DNA of 38,308 bases from Alcaligenaceae bacterium (GTDB lineage: Bacteria > Pseudomonadota > Gammaproteobacteria > Burkholderiales > Burkholderiaceae_B), in contig JAAZGT010000191.1 of NCBI GenBank assembly GCA_012511095.1, forward strand, positions 1 to 38,308, read 5' to 3'. The translations under genes and the position numbers were made by a program. Below the pieces are notes generated by a model that was not told the DNA's origin, ran no database searches, and worked only from the letters and a program-made list of their open reading frames with translations. The stretch's first letter is position 1. Every line of letters starts with the position of its first letter. Shown here in pieces: positions 26,911 to 36,155 of this stretch.

Positions 26911-28458
26911 CTAAACCTCCCCATGCTCAAGCGCTACTTCCTGCACTGCCTCTTCAAAAGCAAAACCACGTTGCATGTAATTGCTGAACATATCCATACT
27001 GGCACAAGCTGGCGATAACAAAACGATATCTCCGGCGTTGGCCTGGCTCATGGCCGTTGTCACCGCCTCTTGCATAGAGGCGGCGTGTGTCATTGTCACG
27101 CCAGTACTACCTAAGGCTTGCTCAATAGACTTAGCGTCGTGACCAATCAAAATAATGCCTTTAGCCTTATCCTTTAAGGCTTGACATAGAGGGCTAAAAT
27201 CTTGTCCTTTGGCTAAACCACCTAAAATCACTAATAAAGGACGTTCTAAGCCATTAATAGCAGCTAATGTGGCACCCACATTGGTTCCTTTACTGTCATT
27301 AATAAAATCAACGCCAGCGATACTACGCACAAAATTCATTCGATGAGGCGCTGCTTGGAAAGAGCTTAAGGCACGCAGTAAAGGCCCCCAATTAAGCTTT
27401 AAAGCGCTACATAAGGCTAATGCGGCTAGACCATTTAACACATTGTGACGGCCCTGCACTGGGATAGCTTCGACTGGCATTAATTGTTTGAGGCGACCAA
27501 CTTCGCGATGGCTCTGTTGGGCTTGTTTTCTGTGTGCGGCCGCTGCACTTAGTGGAATATCAAAGTCATCATCGCCAACTCGTGCAGCGAGCCAAGCCAT
27601 ACCACCAACCTCTTGAATACCTACATCGCCCATCAACTCGGGCTCATCCTCTCCAAAGCTCATCACGTCGGTAGCTTCAAGATCTGGCACCATAGCCAAG
27701 ACATCGTCCTCTAAACGAGAAACAATTTTAATCTCGCTTAAATGTAATAACTTAGCCTTGTGGTCGACATAATCTTCCCAACCTAAATGCCAATCTAAAT
27801 GATCTTGACTAAGATTAAGTACAACTGATGCTTTGGGGCGCAAAGACTGCACCGTGGCTAATTGGAAGCTTGACAGCTCAAGCACCCAGACTAGAGGTAA
27901 GGCATTATTATCAAGGGCTTCCATTAGCGCATGAAGTGCCGCTGGACTGATATTGCCAGCTGCTACCGCCGACACCCCTGAGGCTAACAACATCTCATGC
28001 GCCATCATGGTGACCGTGGTTTTACCATTGGTACCAGTAACTGCGATAACCTCACAGTCATAACCCTGAGTGTTTTTTAAATCTGCTAGAGCCCTAGCAA
28101 AAAGCTCAATCTCGCCAATAATCTCAATACCCAGCTCTTTGGCTTGTTCTAAAAACTCCTTGACAGGCGATTGATTAGGCGATAATCCAGGACTCAATAC
28201 CAAAGAATCTATGCCTTCAAGGCTTTTAGTCTCTAAGCAAGCGGCTCCTAGGGCATAAGAAATCTCAATATCACTACGTGACTCAGCTGCGCTTTGAATC
28301 TCAGCCAAACCGGATGGTTTATCGCGCGTATCAGCGACACGGAGCTTAGCGCCTTGACGCAGGCACCATAAAGCACTGGCTAAACCAGTTTCGCCTAAGC
28401 CCAACACTAACACATGTGATTGAGACAACGTTTTGTGATTAACCATCGCCGAGCTCAT
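26911..28458 (-). CDS. murD: UDP-MurNAc-L-alanine--D-glutamate ligase
   Basis: Adds D-Glu to UDP-MurNAc-L-Ala. 515 aa: N-terminal UDP-binding VLVLGLGETGLASALW near 16-31, LSPGLSP near 88-94, ATP loop TGTNGKTT at 141-148, the central NLSQDHLDWH near 215-224, and the C-terminal FINDSKGTN and ILGGLAKGQDF. It is well above the E. coli length (438 aa); much of the excess is a charged Gln/His-rich insertion around residues 295-332, before the HNVLN motif. It lies 13 bases after mraY and directly abuts ftsW. ATGs at 28458 and 28446 are both possible starts; neither has a strong ribosome site. Confidence 0.96.
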   Translation of the reverse strand: MSSAMVNHKTLSQSHVLVLGLGETGLASALWCLRQGAKLRVADTRDKPSGLAEIQSAAESRSDIEISYALGAACLETKSLEGIDSLVLSPGLSPNQSPVKEFLEQAKELGIEIIGEIELFARALADLKNTQGYDCEVIAVTGTNGKTTVTMMAHEMLLASGVSAVAAGNISPAALHALMEALDNNALPLVWVLELSSFQLATVQSLRPKASVVLNLSQDHLDWHLGWEDYVDHKAKLLHLSEIKIVSRLEDDVLAMVPDLEATDVMSFGEDEPELMGDVGIQEVGGMAWLAARVGDDDFDIPLSAAAAHRKQAQQSHREVGRLKQLMPVEAIPVQGRHNVLNGLAALALCSALKLNWGPLLRALSSFQAAPHRMNFVRSIAGVDFINDSKGTNVGATLAAINGLERPLLVILGGLAKGQDFSPLCQALKDKAKGIILIGHDAKSIEQALGSTGVTMTHAASMQEAVTTAMSQANAGDIVLLSPACASMDMFSNYMQRGFAFEEAVQEVALEHGEV

Positions 28459-28471
28459 ATTTATTTTAAAT

Positions 28472-29641
28472 TTAACGTAATTTTAGGGTTGAAAGACCAA
28501 CTAACACCAACATTATGGTGATGATCCAGAAACGAATCACCACCTGCGTTTCTTTCCAGCCTTTTTTCTCATAATGGTGATGTAATGGCGCCATCAATAA
28601 TATTCGTCGACCTTCACCATAGCGCTTTTTAGTGTATTTAAACCAACTTACCTGTAGCATCACCGATAAGGTTTCGACTACAAACACACCACCCATAATA
28701 AAGAACACAATCTCTTGGCGCACAATGACGGCAATACAGCCTAACATGCCACCCAGCGCTAAAGCACCCACATCACCCATAAAAACTTGGGCTGGATAGG
28801 CGTTAAACCATAAGAACGCTAAGCCTGCACCACCCAATGCTGAACAAAGAATTAACATTTCCCCAGCACCAGGAATATATGGGAATAGCAAATAACTTGA
28901 GTAGTCAACACGACCTACTACATAGGCAAAAACTCCTAAAGCCCCGCCCACCATCACTGTCGGCATGATGGCTAAGCCGTCTAAACCATCGGTCAAGTTA
29001 ACCGCATTACTTGAGCCGACAATCACCAACCAAGTTAAGATAGCAAAACCAAAAACACCCAATGGGTAACTGACACTCTTAAAAAACGGCACAATTAAGT
29101 CAGCCTGGGTCGGCAATGGCATTGTAAAACCACTCATGACCCAATCCTTAAATAAAGGCCATAAATCACCCGTAGCAGGCGCCGACACGGCAAAACTTAA
29201 GTACAGTGAAGCAATCACTCCTATCGTTGTTTGCCAGAAAAACTTTTCTCTCGATGACATACCTTCGGGGTTACGGTAAACCACCTTACGGTAATCATCA
29301 AACCAACCTACGGCACCAAAGCCAACGGTCACAAACAATACGACCCAAACAAAACGATTACTTAGATCAGCCCATAGCAACGTCGATAAGGCGATGGATA
29401 TTAATACCAGAACCCCACCCATGGTTGGTGTTCCATCTTTAACCAAATGACTTTCTAAGCCATATTGGCGCACTGCCTGACCAACCTTTAACTCTAATAA
29501 CTTACGTATTACCTTAGGGCCAGCAATCAGGCCAATTATTAAGGCCGTGGCGCTCGCCATAAGGGCACGCATAGTCAAATAATCAAATACTGCAAAAAAA
29601 CTATAATCTTTACTTAAATACTTAAACAGCTCATATAGCAT
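28472..29641 (-). CDS. mraY: Phospho-MurNAc-pentapeptide transferase MraY
   Basis: Integral inner-membrane enzyme making lipid I from UDP-MurNAc-pentapeptide and undecaprenyl phosphate. 389 aa with about ten membrane helices. Signature residues: KDGTPTMGG near 68-76, the DD pair in GWFDDYRK (115-116), NLTDGLDGLA near 215-224, FMGDVGALALGG, and the MAPLHHHYEKKGW motif near the C-terminus. The ATG at 29641 has GGAAG seven bases upstream. It follows murEF by 24 bases. Confidence 0.98.
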   Translation of the reverse strand: MLYELFKYLSKDYSFFAVFDYLTMRALMASATALIIGLIAGPKVIRKLLELKVGQAVRQYGLESHLVKDGTPTMGGVLVLISIALSTLLWADLSNRFVWVVLFVTVGFGAVGWFDDYRKVVYRNPEGMSSREKFFWQTTIGVIASLYLSFAVSAPATGDLWPLFKDWVMSGFTMPLPTQADLIVPFFKSVSYPLGVFGFAILTWLVIVGSSNAVNLTDGLDGLAIMPTVMVGGALGVFAYVVGRVDYSSYLLFPYIPGAGEMLILCSALGGAGLAFLWFNAYPAQVFMGDVGALALGGMLGCIAVIVRQEIVFFIMGGVFVVETLSVMLQVSWFKYTKKRYGEGRRILLMAPLHHHYEKKGWKETQVVIRFWIITIMLVLVGLSTLKLR

Positions 29642-29665
29642 GAGTAGCTTCCCTGTTATTACAAT

Positions 29666-32467
29666 CTATTTTTCATGTTGGTTTAACAGATTCTGCACTA
29701 CACGCTCCATTCGCATCGAACGGGAACCTTTAACCAATATAGCGGCTGGCTCCAATGCGTCGACGGCCTGATATAAGGCCTCAATCTCATCGAAATGTTG
29801 AGCACCTTGACCAAAGGCCTGAGATGTTTCTTTGGTAGCGACACCAAAAGTAAATAAATTAGTAATGCCTTGTTGTTTGGCGTACTCGCCAACCTCACGG
29901 TGCATTTGCGGCCCCTCTGGCCCAACCTCGCCCATATCACCTAAAACCAACAACCTTGGACTAGGCAAAGCACTTAAGACATCAATCGCTGCGCGCACAG
30001 AATCTGGGTTAGCATTATAACTATCATCAATGACTTGCGTGCCGTTTTCGAGGACATAGTTTTGTAAGCGTCCACTTACAGGTTCGAAATTTTCCAGACC
30101 CTGTTTGACCTTATTGAGCGTAATACCTGCTGCCAAGCAAGCGCTACTAGCTGCTAAAGCATTGCTCACATTGTGTTCACCAGGGATTTTTAAGGCAATG
30201 GTTGTTTCTGCCTTGTCAGTATTAAGAAGGAAATTTACACCCTCGGCGTCATGACTAATATCCGTCGCATAAACCTCCACACTTGGATTATCAATGGCAA
30301 AGCGTAGCGACTTTTTGCTACTACTTAGGGCATCCCAAAGCACTGTGTATTCGCTAGCGCCTGGGTAAATTGCTACCCCCTGTTTACTTAAATAAGCAAA
30401 AACCTCGGCATTTTCTTGAGCTACAGCCTCTACTGTTAGCATAAACTCTTGGTGCTCACGCTGCGCATTGGTCAATACAGCTACTGTAGGACGGCATAGG
30501 TCAGATAAAACAGCAATTTCACCTGGGTGATTCATGCCCAATTCAAAAACGGCAATCCTATGATGAGCACGTAATCTTAAAAGACTTAAAGGGACCCCAA
30601 TATGGTTATTTAAATTGCCTTGGGTAGCCAGATAGTCCTTACCATAAGCAGCTTGTAGCACCGAAGCAATCATTTCTTTAGTAGTTGTTTTACCATTACT
30701 GCCTGTTACCGCAATCACTGGTAAATCAAATAAAGCGCGCCACGCCTTAGACATGGTCATTAGTGCGTCTTGGGTGTCTTGAACCTGCACCTGTGGCAAT
30801 TCTAGTTCTTTATTTGGCTCTGAAACCAAGGCCGCAATAGCGCCTTTTTGTTCAACTTCGTTTAAAAGCTTATGCGCATCAAAATTTTCGCCTTTTAAGG
30901 CCACAAAGAATTGACCGGGTTCTAATTGACGCGAATCAGAGCAAACATTTAATCCATCTCGCATCAATAAAGCAAGAGCAGCCCATTGTCTGTCATCAAA
31001 ATAATGACGCACGCCATGCACTTCTTGATAATCCTCATGCCCCTTACCTGCAATTAAAATCACGTCTTCCGCTTCGGCAGTGAGGATTGAATATAAAATT
31101 GAATAATCTCTGTCTTTTTCTACTAAAGCCAAGCGTTCAGATTTTGGCGATGAGAAACCTACCACAATTTCATCTAAAATACGTTGTGGATCCTCAGTGC
31201 GCGGATTATCACTGGTGATATAGACTAAATCAGACAACTGCTCAGCGATTTTAGCCATAGCGGGACGCTTCACGCGATCTCGATCGCCTCCACAACCAAA
31301 GACACAGATTAAACGACCTTCACGAGCCTCGGCATTGGGTTTTAGAGCCTCTAAAGCACGTTTTAGAGCATCGGGACTATGGGCATAATCCACCACTACT
31401 AACGGCTTATTTTGTGGATTAATAATAGGCTCTACGGTTTCTAAACGACCTGCAACAGCTTCTAGTTTACTTAGAGTACGGCTAATACGAGTTAGGCTCC
31501 AACCTAGGCCCTCTAAAATACCAATAACAAGTAATAAATTCGAGATATTGTGTTCACCCACTAAGCGACTCAAAATCTGCGTGTCGCCATGATCGGTATG
31601 CAACATAAAGGACAAACCATAATCATGAAAGGTATAATGAACAGCACGCAAATCAGCACCCGAGGTAAGATCGAGTGAATAGGTTAAGGTTTTAGCAGCA
31701 ACTGATTGCTTAGCTAAGCGCAAACCTGCTTCGTCATCACCATTAAGCACAGCGAGTCTCATGCCAGGCCAAGCAAATAGCTTGGATTTAGCGATCTCGT
31801 ATTGTTCCATATTTTGGTGATAGTCTAAATGGTCTAAGCTGAGATTGGTAAAGCCAGCAATAGCAATGCGCAGACCATCCATACGACCTTGTTCAAGACC
31901 AATTGATGAGGCCTCCATCGCCACCATCAAGATGCCTTGCTCAAGCAAATAAGCGAGAATACGGTGCAAACTCAATACATCTGGGGTGGTCAAATAACCA
32001 CCTAAATTAGTGCCATCTGGCAAAATCACACCTAGGGTACCGATAGTTGCACAAGGCGTATTATTAATATTTAAAGCTTGGGCAACCCAACTAGCACAAG
32101 AGGTTTTGCCGTTGGTTCCAGTAATCGCAATAATTGTTACTTCTTTTGAAGGCTTACCGTACCACTCATCTGCCAGTGCACCTAGTATATCTTTTAGACC
32201 ATCAATTACCTTTACTGGTACCTGCTTAGTGGCAGCTTCTAAGGCCTCAGCAGTTAAATCTGAAGCTGCATCCACTAAAATAGCTGCTGCGCCATTTTCA
32301 ATCGCAGCTGAAATATATTTAGCACCGTCACTTTGTTGCCCCTTAAATGCGACAAAGACATCCCCAATTTGGATGTCTCTGGAATCAAGCTTAAGGTCGG
32401 CTCGGCTCTCGGTGTTTTCTCTTAACCATTGAATAATGGTTGGAATCTCTTTGTTTTTTTCTTGCAT
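29666..32467 (-). CDS. murEF: Fused MurE-MurF peptidoglycan stem-peptide ligase
   Basis: One 933-residue polypeptide carrying two successive cytoplasmic ligases. Residues 1 to about 500 are MurE: ATP loop GTNGKT at 117-122, YLTTPD at 158-163, MEASSIGLEQGR, DYAHSPDAL at 360-368, and DNPRTEDP at 420-427, the DNPR motif that marks meso-diaminopimelate as the added residue; IAGKGHEDYQE (472-482) closes the domain. From about 507 MurF begins with SDSR..PGQFFVALKGENFDAH, has ATP loop GSNGKTTTK at 589-597 and the late DSYNANPDSVRAA motif. No stop or frameshift lies between, and the linker is only some 10-20 residues. The ATG at 32467 has AGGAA about five bases upstream. The fusion is known in Bordetella; most bacteria have separate genes. 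Confidence 0.97.
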   Translation of the reverse strand: MQEKNKEIPTIIQWLRENTESRADLKLDSRDIQIGDVFVAFKGQQSDGAKYISAAIENGAAAILVDAASDLTAEALEAATKQVPVKVIDGLKDILGALADEWYGKPSKEVTIIAITGTNGKTSCASWVAQALNINNTPCATIGTLGVILPDGTNLGGYLTTPDVLSLHRILAYLLEQGILMVAMEASSIGLEQGRMDGLRIAIAGFTNLSLDHLDYHQNMEQYEIAKSKLFAWPGMRLAVLNGDDEAGLRLAKQSVAAKTLTYSLDLTSGADLRAVHYTFHDYGLSFMLHTDHGDTQILSRLVGEHNISNLLLVIGILEGLGWSLTRISRTLSKLEAVAGRLETVEPIINPQNKPLVVVDYAHSPDALKRALEALKPNAEAREGRLICVFGCGGDRDRVKRPAMAKIAEQLSDLVYITSDNPRTEDPQRILDEIVVGFSSPKSERLALVEKDRDYSILYSILTAEAEDVILIAGKGHEDYQEVHGVRHYFDDRQWAALALLMRDGLNVCSDSRQLEPGQFFVALKGENFDAHKLLNEVEQKGAIAALVSEPNKELELPQVQVQDTQDALMTMSKAWRALFDLPVIAVTGSNGKTTTKEMIASVLQAAYGKDYLATQGNLNNHIGVPLSLLRLRAHHRIAVFELGMNHPGEIAVLSDLCRPTVAVLTNAQREHQEFMLTVEAVAQENAEVFAYLSKQGVAIYPGASEYTVLWDALSSSKKSLRFAIDNPSVEVYATDISHDAEGVNFLLNTDKAETTIALKIPGEHNVSNALAASSACLAAGITLNKVKQGLENFEPVSGRLQNYVLENGTQVIDDSYNANPDSVRAAIDVLSALPSPRLLVLGDMGEVGPEGPQMHREVGEYAKQQGITNLFTFGVATKETSQAFGQGAQHFDEIEALYQAVDALEPAAILVKGSRSMRMERVVQNLLNQHEK

Positions 32468-32494
32468 AACACTTCCTGCACTATTACGTAGTGA

Positions 32495-34330
32495 TTATCC
32501 ACGCGTATTGCGATTAGAACCACTTTGCGTTTTGGTATTTTTTGCCTCTAGGGTTGGACCCGTATTTAGGTCAGGCGGCACACTTAAATATTTGAGGGTA
32601 CCACCAATGATTTCACCCGCTGCAGGACCCGCAATAAGGGTACCGAAATAACCCGCCTTACGTGGATTATCAACAGTAACAGCCACTACAACGCGTGGAT
32701 TAGAAATAGGCGCTAAGGCCACAAAAGAACCACGATAATCGCGACGGCTATATCGGCCATTTACGATTTTACGAGCAGTCCCTGATTTACCACCGATACG
32801 ATAACCCTCAACCATGGCCTGAATTTTTGAACCATTAGGGCCAGCCGTTTCTTCTAGCATTTGACGGACATTGCGCGCTGTTTCTTTACTAAAGACTTGT
32901 AAACTTTTACGAGGCTTTTCATCACGAATTAGGGACAAAGAAACCATATCGCCGTCACGCGCTAAAGTCGTATAAGCGTGCGCAATCTGCAACAATGAGG
33001 TAGAAACACCATAACCATAAGCCATTGTCGCTTTCTCAATTAAACGCCAACGCTCCCACGGTCTTAAATTACCTGTAGCAATACCAGGGAAACCAATATC
33101 AGGTGCGGTCCCAAAACCTAAGGCCTTAAATACAGTCCACATTTGCTCAGCACGCAAGCGCTCCGCAATCATGGTCATACCAATATTACTCGAACGACGA
33201 ATAATGCCGGCTACATCTAAGGTGCCGTTACGACGGCTCACGTCTGTAATGGTATGCCCTTGATAACGATAACTACCGCTACCTGTAGCAAATTTAGTAT
33301 TTAAAGATACAGCCTTGGCATCTAAAGCCAATGCGACCACCAGAGGTTTAATAATTGATCCGGGTTCGAAAACATCAGTTACTGCGCGGTTTCTTAATAA
33401 AGCACCTTTGCGCGCCATACGATCGTTAGGGTCATAGCTAGGATAGCTGACCATACTAAGGATTTCGCCGGTTTGTGTATCAATGACTACAGCACCGCCA
33501 GAGTCGGCCTGGTGATGTTCAACTGCCTTTTTTAAGGCTTGATAACTTAGGTATTGAACTTGGCTATCAATGGTTAATCTGACGTTTTCACCATCTTGTG
33601 CTGGTGAATGGGTATAAAGGTCTTGAACCACACGACCTAAGCGATCGCGCAATACCGTACGATTACCATTAACACCACTTAAACGCTCTTCGTAGTGTTT
33701 TTCTATACCCTCAATACCGTTATTTTCGATATTTGTGAAACCAACTAAGTGAGCTGTAATCGGGCCTTGAGGATAAGAACGCTTAACCTCTGGTAAGAAA
33801 TAAACGCCCGGTAATTTTTGCTCACGCAGACTCTCCGCCTTATCCATATCAACTTGACGTTTTAGATAAACGAAAGTCTTACCCATGTGATTTTCCATGC
33901 GCTCTTTGATGCTAGCCACAGACAAATCAACGGACTTAGATAAAAACTGGAATTGCTCAGGTGTGGCTTGTTTTAATTCCTCTGGAATAATCCAAACCGC
34001 ACGCACCGGCACACTAGTGGCTAAGAAGACACCATTACGGTCTTCAATACGGCCACGATTTGCTGGTAAGGTTTGATTGACCTCAAAACGCTTTTCACCC
34101 TCAGCGCGTAAGAAGTCATTGTTATAGATTTGATGATAAAAGGCCTGAGCTAAGACAATGCTAAACCCCCCGACAAACATGCCGAGTATGCAAAGGCTAC
34201 GCCATTTTGGAAACTTATGTTCCAAAACCGGCTCATTAAAAAAGCGAGTTTGAGGCTTTTGCGGCCTATAGCCACGTGTATTACGTGACTTAGCTCGCTG
34301 AATATGCTGTAAAACTTTTTTAAATTTCAT
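32495..34330 (-). CDS. ftsI: Septal transpeptidase FtsI (PBP3)
   Basis: Class B penicillin-binding protein that cross-links septal peptidoglycan with FtsW. About 611 aa: a basic cytoplasmic tail, one membrane helix (about 46-63), a PBP-dimer domain with NRGRIEDRNG, and a transpeptidase domain with active-site SIIK (Ser325-Lys328), SSN at 380-382 and KSGT at 515-518. The C-terminal tail after about 585 is hydrophilic and non-conserved. The ATG at 34330, with AGG eight bases upstream, is preferred to the in-frame GTG at 34339. It lies 9 bases after the ftsL stop and 27 before murEF. Confidence 0.96.
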   Translation of the reverse strand: MKFKKVLQHIQRAKSRNTRGYRPQKPQTRFFNEPVLEHKFPKWRSLCILGMFVGGFSIVLAQAFYHQIYNNDFLRAEGEKRFEVNQTLPANRGRIEDRNGVFLATSVPVRAVWIIPEELKQATPEQFQFLSKSVDLSVASIKERMENHMGKTFVYLKRQVDMDKAESLREQKLPGVYFLPEVKRSYPQGPITAHLVGFTNIENNGIEGIEKHYEERLSGVNGNRTVLRDRLGRVVQDLYTHSPAQDGENVRLTIDSQVQYLSYQALKKAVEHHQADSGGAVVIDTQTGEILSMVSYPSYDPNDRMARKGALLRNRAVTDVFEPGSIIKPLVVALALDAKAVSLNTKFATGSGSYRYQGHTITDVSRRNGTLDVAGIIRRSSNIGMTMIAERLRAEQMWTVFKALGFGTAPDIGFPGIATGNLRPWERWRLIEKATMAYGYGVSTSLLQIAHAYTTLARDGDMVSLSLIRDEKPRKSLQVFSKETARNVRQMLEETAGPNGSKIQAMVEGYRIGGKSGTARKIVNGRYSRRDYRGSFVALAPISNPRVVVAVTVDNPRKAGYFGTLIAGPAAGEIIGGTLKYLSVPPDLNTGPTLEAKNTKTQSGSNRNTRG

Positions 34331-34339
34331 TGTTATCAC

Positions 34340-34639
34340 CTACTCCGAAGTCACTTCGATTAGGGGGCTAAGCTCCGACTCTTTTAGGTAAATAATTTCA
34401 TTCACTTGAGGTGAATGCATTTTTAACTTTTGTGTAATCTCAGTTCTTAAATTCATTGAGCTAGTTAACTCAGCTCGCTCTAATTCCAAAAAGCGCCACT
34501 GAGTCTCTAATTCTCGCTCAACACGAGTCGCACGCTCTATTTGAGTATATTGTTGTCGTTGCTCATAACGCGCCGTCACCAATTCAACTGCGCTATAGAT
34601 AAAAAAAGCGAGCAAACCAAAAATCAATACCCTAAACAT
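34340..34639 (-). CDS. ftsL: Cell division protein FtsL
   Basis: Small bitopic membrane protein of the FtsQLB complex, 99 aa. It has one N-terminal membrane helix (about 3-20, LIFGLLAFFIYSAVELV) followed by a periplasmic coiled coil rich in Glu, Arg and Leu, the standard FtsL layout. Sequence conservation is low in this family, so the call rests on topology, size and exact position between rsmH and ftsI. AAGGC lies six bases before the ATG. The stop lies 9 bases before the ftsI ATG. Confidence 0.9.
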   Translation of the reverse strand: MFRVLIFGLLAFFIYSAVELVTARYEQRQQYTQIERATRVERELETQWRFLELERAELTSSMNLRTEITQKLKMHSPQVNEIIYLKESELSPLIEVTSE

Positions 34640-34658
34640 GCCAAGCCTTTATATAGCC

Positions 34659-35648
34659 TTATTCAGCTGCTGTACGCTCAGCCACTCTCAACATCGCCGA
34701 ACGCGAACGCGGATTGCGCTGAACCTCCTCACGACTTGCTTGCACTTTGCCAAGATTAATTAAGCGAGCTTGAGGTAACTCACTATCTGGCAAAGGCAAC
34801 TTTGCTAATGCAGGATCCAAGCTAGACGCTTTGGCAATCGCCTGTTTTACTGGCCTATCTTCAAGCGAATGGAAACTAATTACTGCCAAGCGGCCACCTG
34901 CATCTAATAGCTCTAAAACTGACGCGAGGCTGCTTGCAAGCTCTTTGTGTTCCTGGTTGATGAAAACCCGTATAGCTTGAAAGGTACGAGTTGCTGGGTG
35001 GTGACCCTTTTCGCGCGACTTGACGACGCTAGAGACGAGCTCAGCGAGTTCGAGCGTGCGACAAAATGGGCTGGATTGCCTGCGATCAATAATCTTCTTT
35101 GCAATCTGGAAAGCATACCGTTCTTCGCCATAATCCTTTATCACTCCTCTTATGTCTTCGAGTGAGGCTGTATTTAACCATTCAGCAGCAGTAATGCCAC
35201 GACTGGTATCCATCCTCATATCGAGGGGGCCATCACGCATAAATGAAAAGCCGCGAGCGGCATCATCTAACTGCGGTGAAGACACCCCTAAATCCATCAT
35301 GATGCCTTGCACCTTGCTGATTCCATGCGCTACCAAAACCTCAGGCATCGTTGAAAACGCACCATGCACAGGTATCACTCTCGGATCCTCAGCTTGTAGC
35401 TCTTTGGCTACTTCCATGGCCTCTGGATCCTTATCAAATACGAATAATTTCGCCTTAGGGCTTAAGTGGCTAAGCAAATAACGGCTATGGCCACCTCTTC
35501 CAAAAGTCCCGTCTACAAATACGCCGTCTTTATTCTGTGCGGGCAGTGGAGTATGCACAGTTTTAGACTTCGCATTGAAGTGCGGGTCTACTAAAGCGTT
35601 GACTGTGGCGTTAAGCAAAACAGTGGTGTGACTAAAATCTTGATTCAT
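34659..35648 (-). CDS. rsmH: 16S rRNA m4C1402 methyltransferase RsmH (MraW)
   Basis: SAM-dependent N4-methylation of C1402 in the ribosomal decoding site. 329 aa: FSHTTVLLNATVNALV at 5-20, SAM motif FVDGTFGRGGHSRYLL at 44-59, GIMMDLGVSSPQLDDAARGFSF, and AVISFHSLEDRPVK in the C-terminal part. Between residues 22 and 42 there is an insertion of about 15-20 residues compared with the usual short link before VDGT, which accounts for the extra length. The start is ATG 35648, with a modest purine-rich site. It lies 9 bases after mraZ in the same operon. Confidence 0.97.
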   Translation of the reverse strand: MNQDFSHTTVLLNATVNALVDPHFNAKSKTVHTPLPAQNKDGVFVDGTFGRGGHSRYLLSHLSPKAKLFVFDKDPEAMEVAKELQAEDPRVIPVHGAFSTMPEVLVAHGISKVQGIMMDLGVSSPQLDDAARGFSFMRDGPLDMRMDTSRGITAAEWLNTASLEDIRGVIKDYGEERYAFQIAKKIIDRRQSSPFCRTLELAELVSSVVKSREKGHHPATRTFQAIRVFINQEHKELASSLASVLELLDAGGRLAVISFHSLEDRPVKQAIAKASSLDPALAKLPLPDSELPQARLINLGKVQASREEVQRNPRSRSAMLRVAERTAAE

Positions 35649-35657
35649 CCCTAGCTC

Positions 35658-36089
35658 TTATAGAGAAAAATCACCGAGATCGTCAGGTAAGCCAGCCTCA
35701 AGATCCACAGCTACTAATGCCTCATACTTCTCGGCATCCCACAGATCAAAATGACGACCCATACCTACCAACACCACGTCTTTATCCAATCCGGCTCTAT
35801 CACGGAGTTGAGAAGGGATTAAGACACGTCCTGCTTTATCCATATCCACGTCAAAAGCATTACCCAAAAGGGTTCTTTTTACTGAAGCGCGATTAGCGGG
35901 TAAATTCATGATTTCCTCTAGTTTTATTTCCCATTGGGGTCTAGGGTAAACCAATAAACCACCGTCGAAATTACAAGTGAAGGTAAGTTGACCTGAGACT
36001 TCCCCCATAAGGACGTCACGATATCGAGCCGGAATCATCATCCGCCCCTTCGCATCGATCGTCAATGGATGGTTGCCTTGAAATATCAC
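35658..36089 (-). CDS. mraZ: Transcriptional regulator MraZ
   Basis: First gene of the dcw operon: an AbrB-like, ring-forming DNA-binding protein that in E. coli represses its own operon. 143 aa with the two tandem half-domains, each carrying the D...GR..IP.R/Q motif (DAKGRMMIPARYRD and DKAGRVLIPSQLRD). The start is GTG at 36089; the conserved MIFQG beginning leaves no alternative. Four GTGG repeats lie within 65 bases upstream, consistent with autoregulation. Confidence 0.97.
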   Translation of the reverse strand: MIFQGNHPLTIDAKGRMMIPARYRDVLMGEVSGQLTFTCNFDGGLLVYPRPQWEIKLEEIMNLPANRASVKRTLLGNAFDVDMDKAGRVLIPSQLRDRAGLDKDVVLVGMGRHFDLWDAEKYEALVAVDLEAGLPDDLGDFSL

Positions 36090-36098
36090 TACCGTATC

Positions 36099-36155
36099 CC
36101 ACTTTTAAATTAAACGTCCCACTTTATACCACTTCAATACCCTTTCACTCCACTT
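36099..36155 (-). promoter_or_regulatory. mraZ operator: four AAGTGG direct repeats
   Basis: On the minus strand AAGTGG occurs at 36155-36150, 36134-36129, 36124-36119 and 36104-36099, spaced 21, 10 and 20 bases, i.e. near whole turns of the helix. Two are AAGTGGGA, containing TGGGA. MraZ of E. coli is known to bind direct TGGGN repeats separated by five bases, so these are probable MraZ boxes. They overlap the candidate promoter. Confidence 0.7.
36109..36137 (-). promoter_or_regulatory. Candidate promoter of the dcw operon
   Basis: Minus strand: -35 TTGAAG (36137-36132), 17-base spacer, -10 TTTAAT (36114-36109), giving a start near 36102 and a leader of only about 12 bases before the GTG. 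One AAGTGG box overlaps the -35 and another lies in the spacer. Confidence 0.45.

Noticed and set aside
32010..32432. 140-codon open frame on the plus strand
   Set aside because: Antisense to the conserved MurE domain of murEF; its composition mirrors the coding strand.
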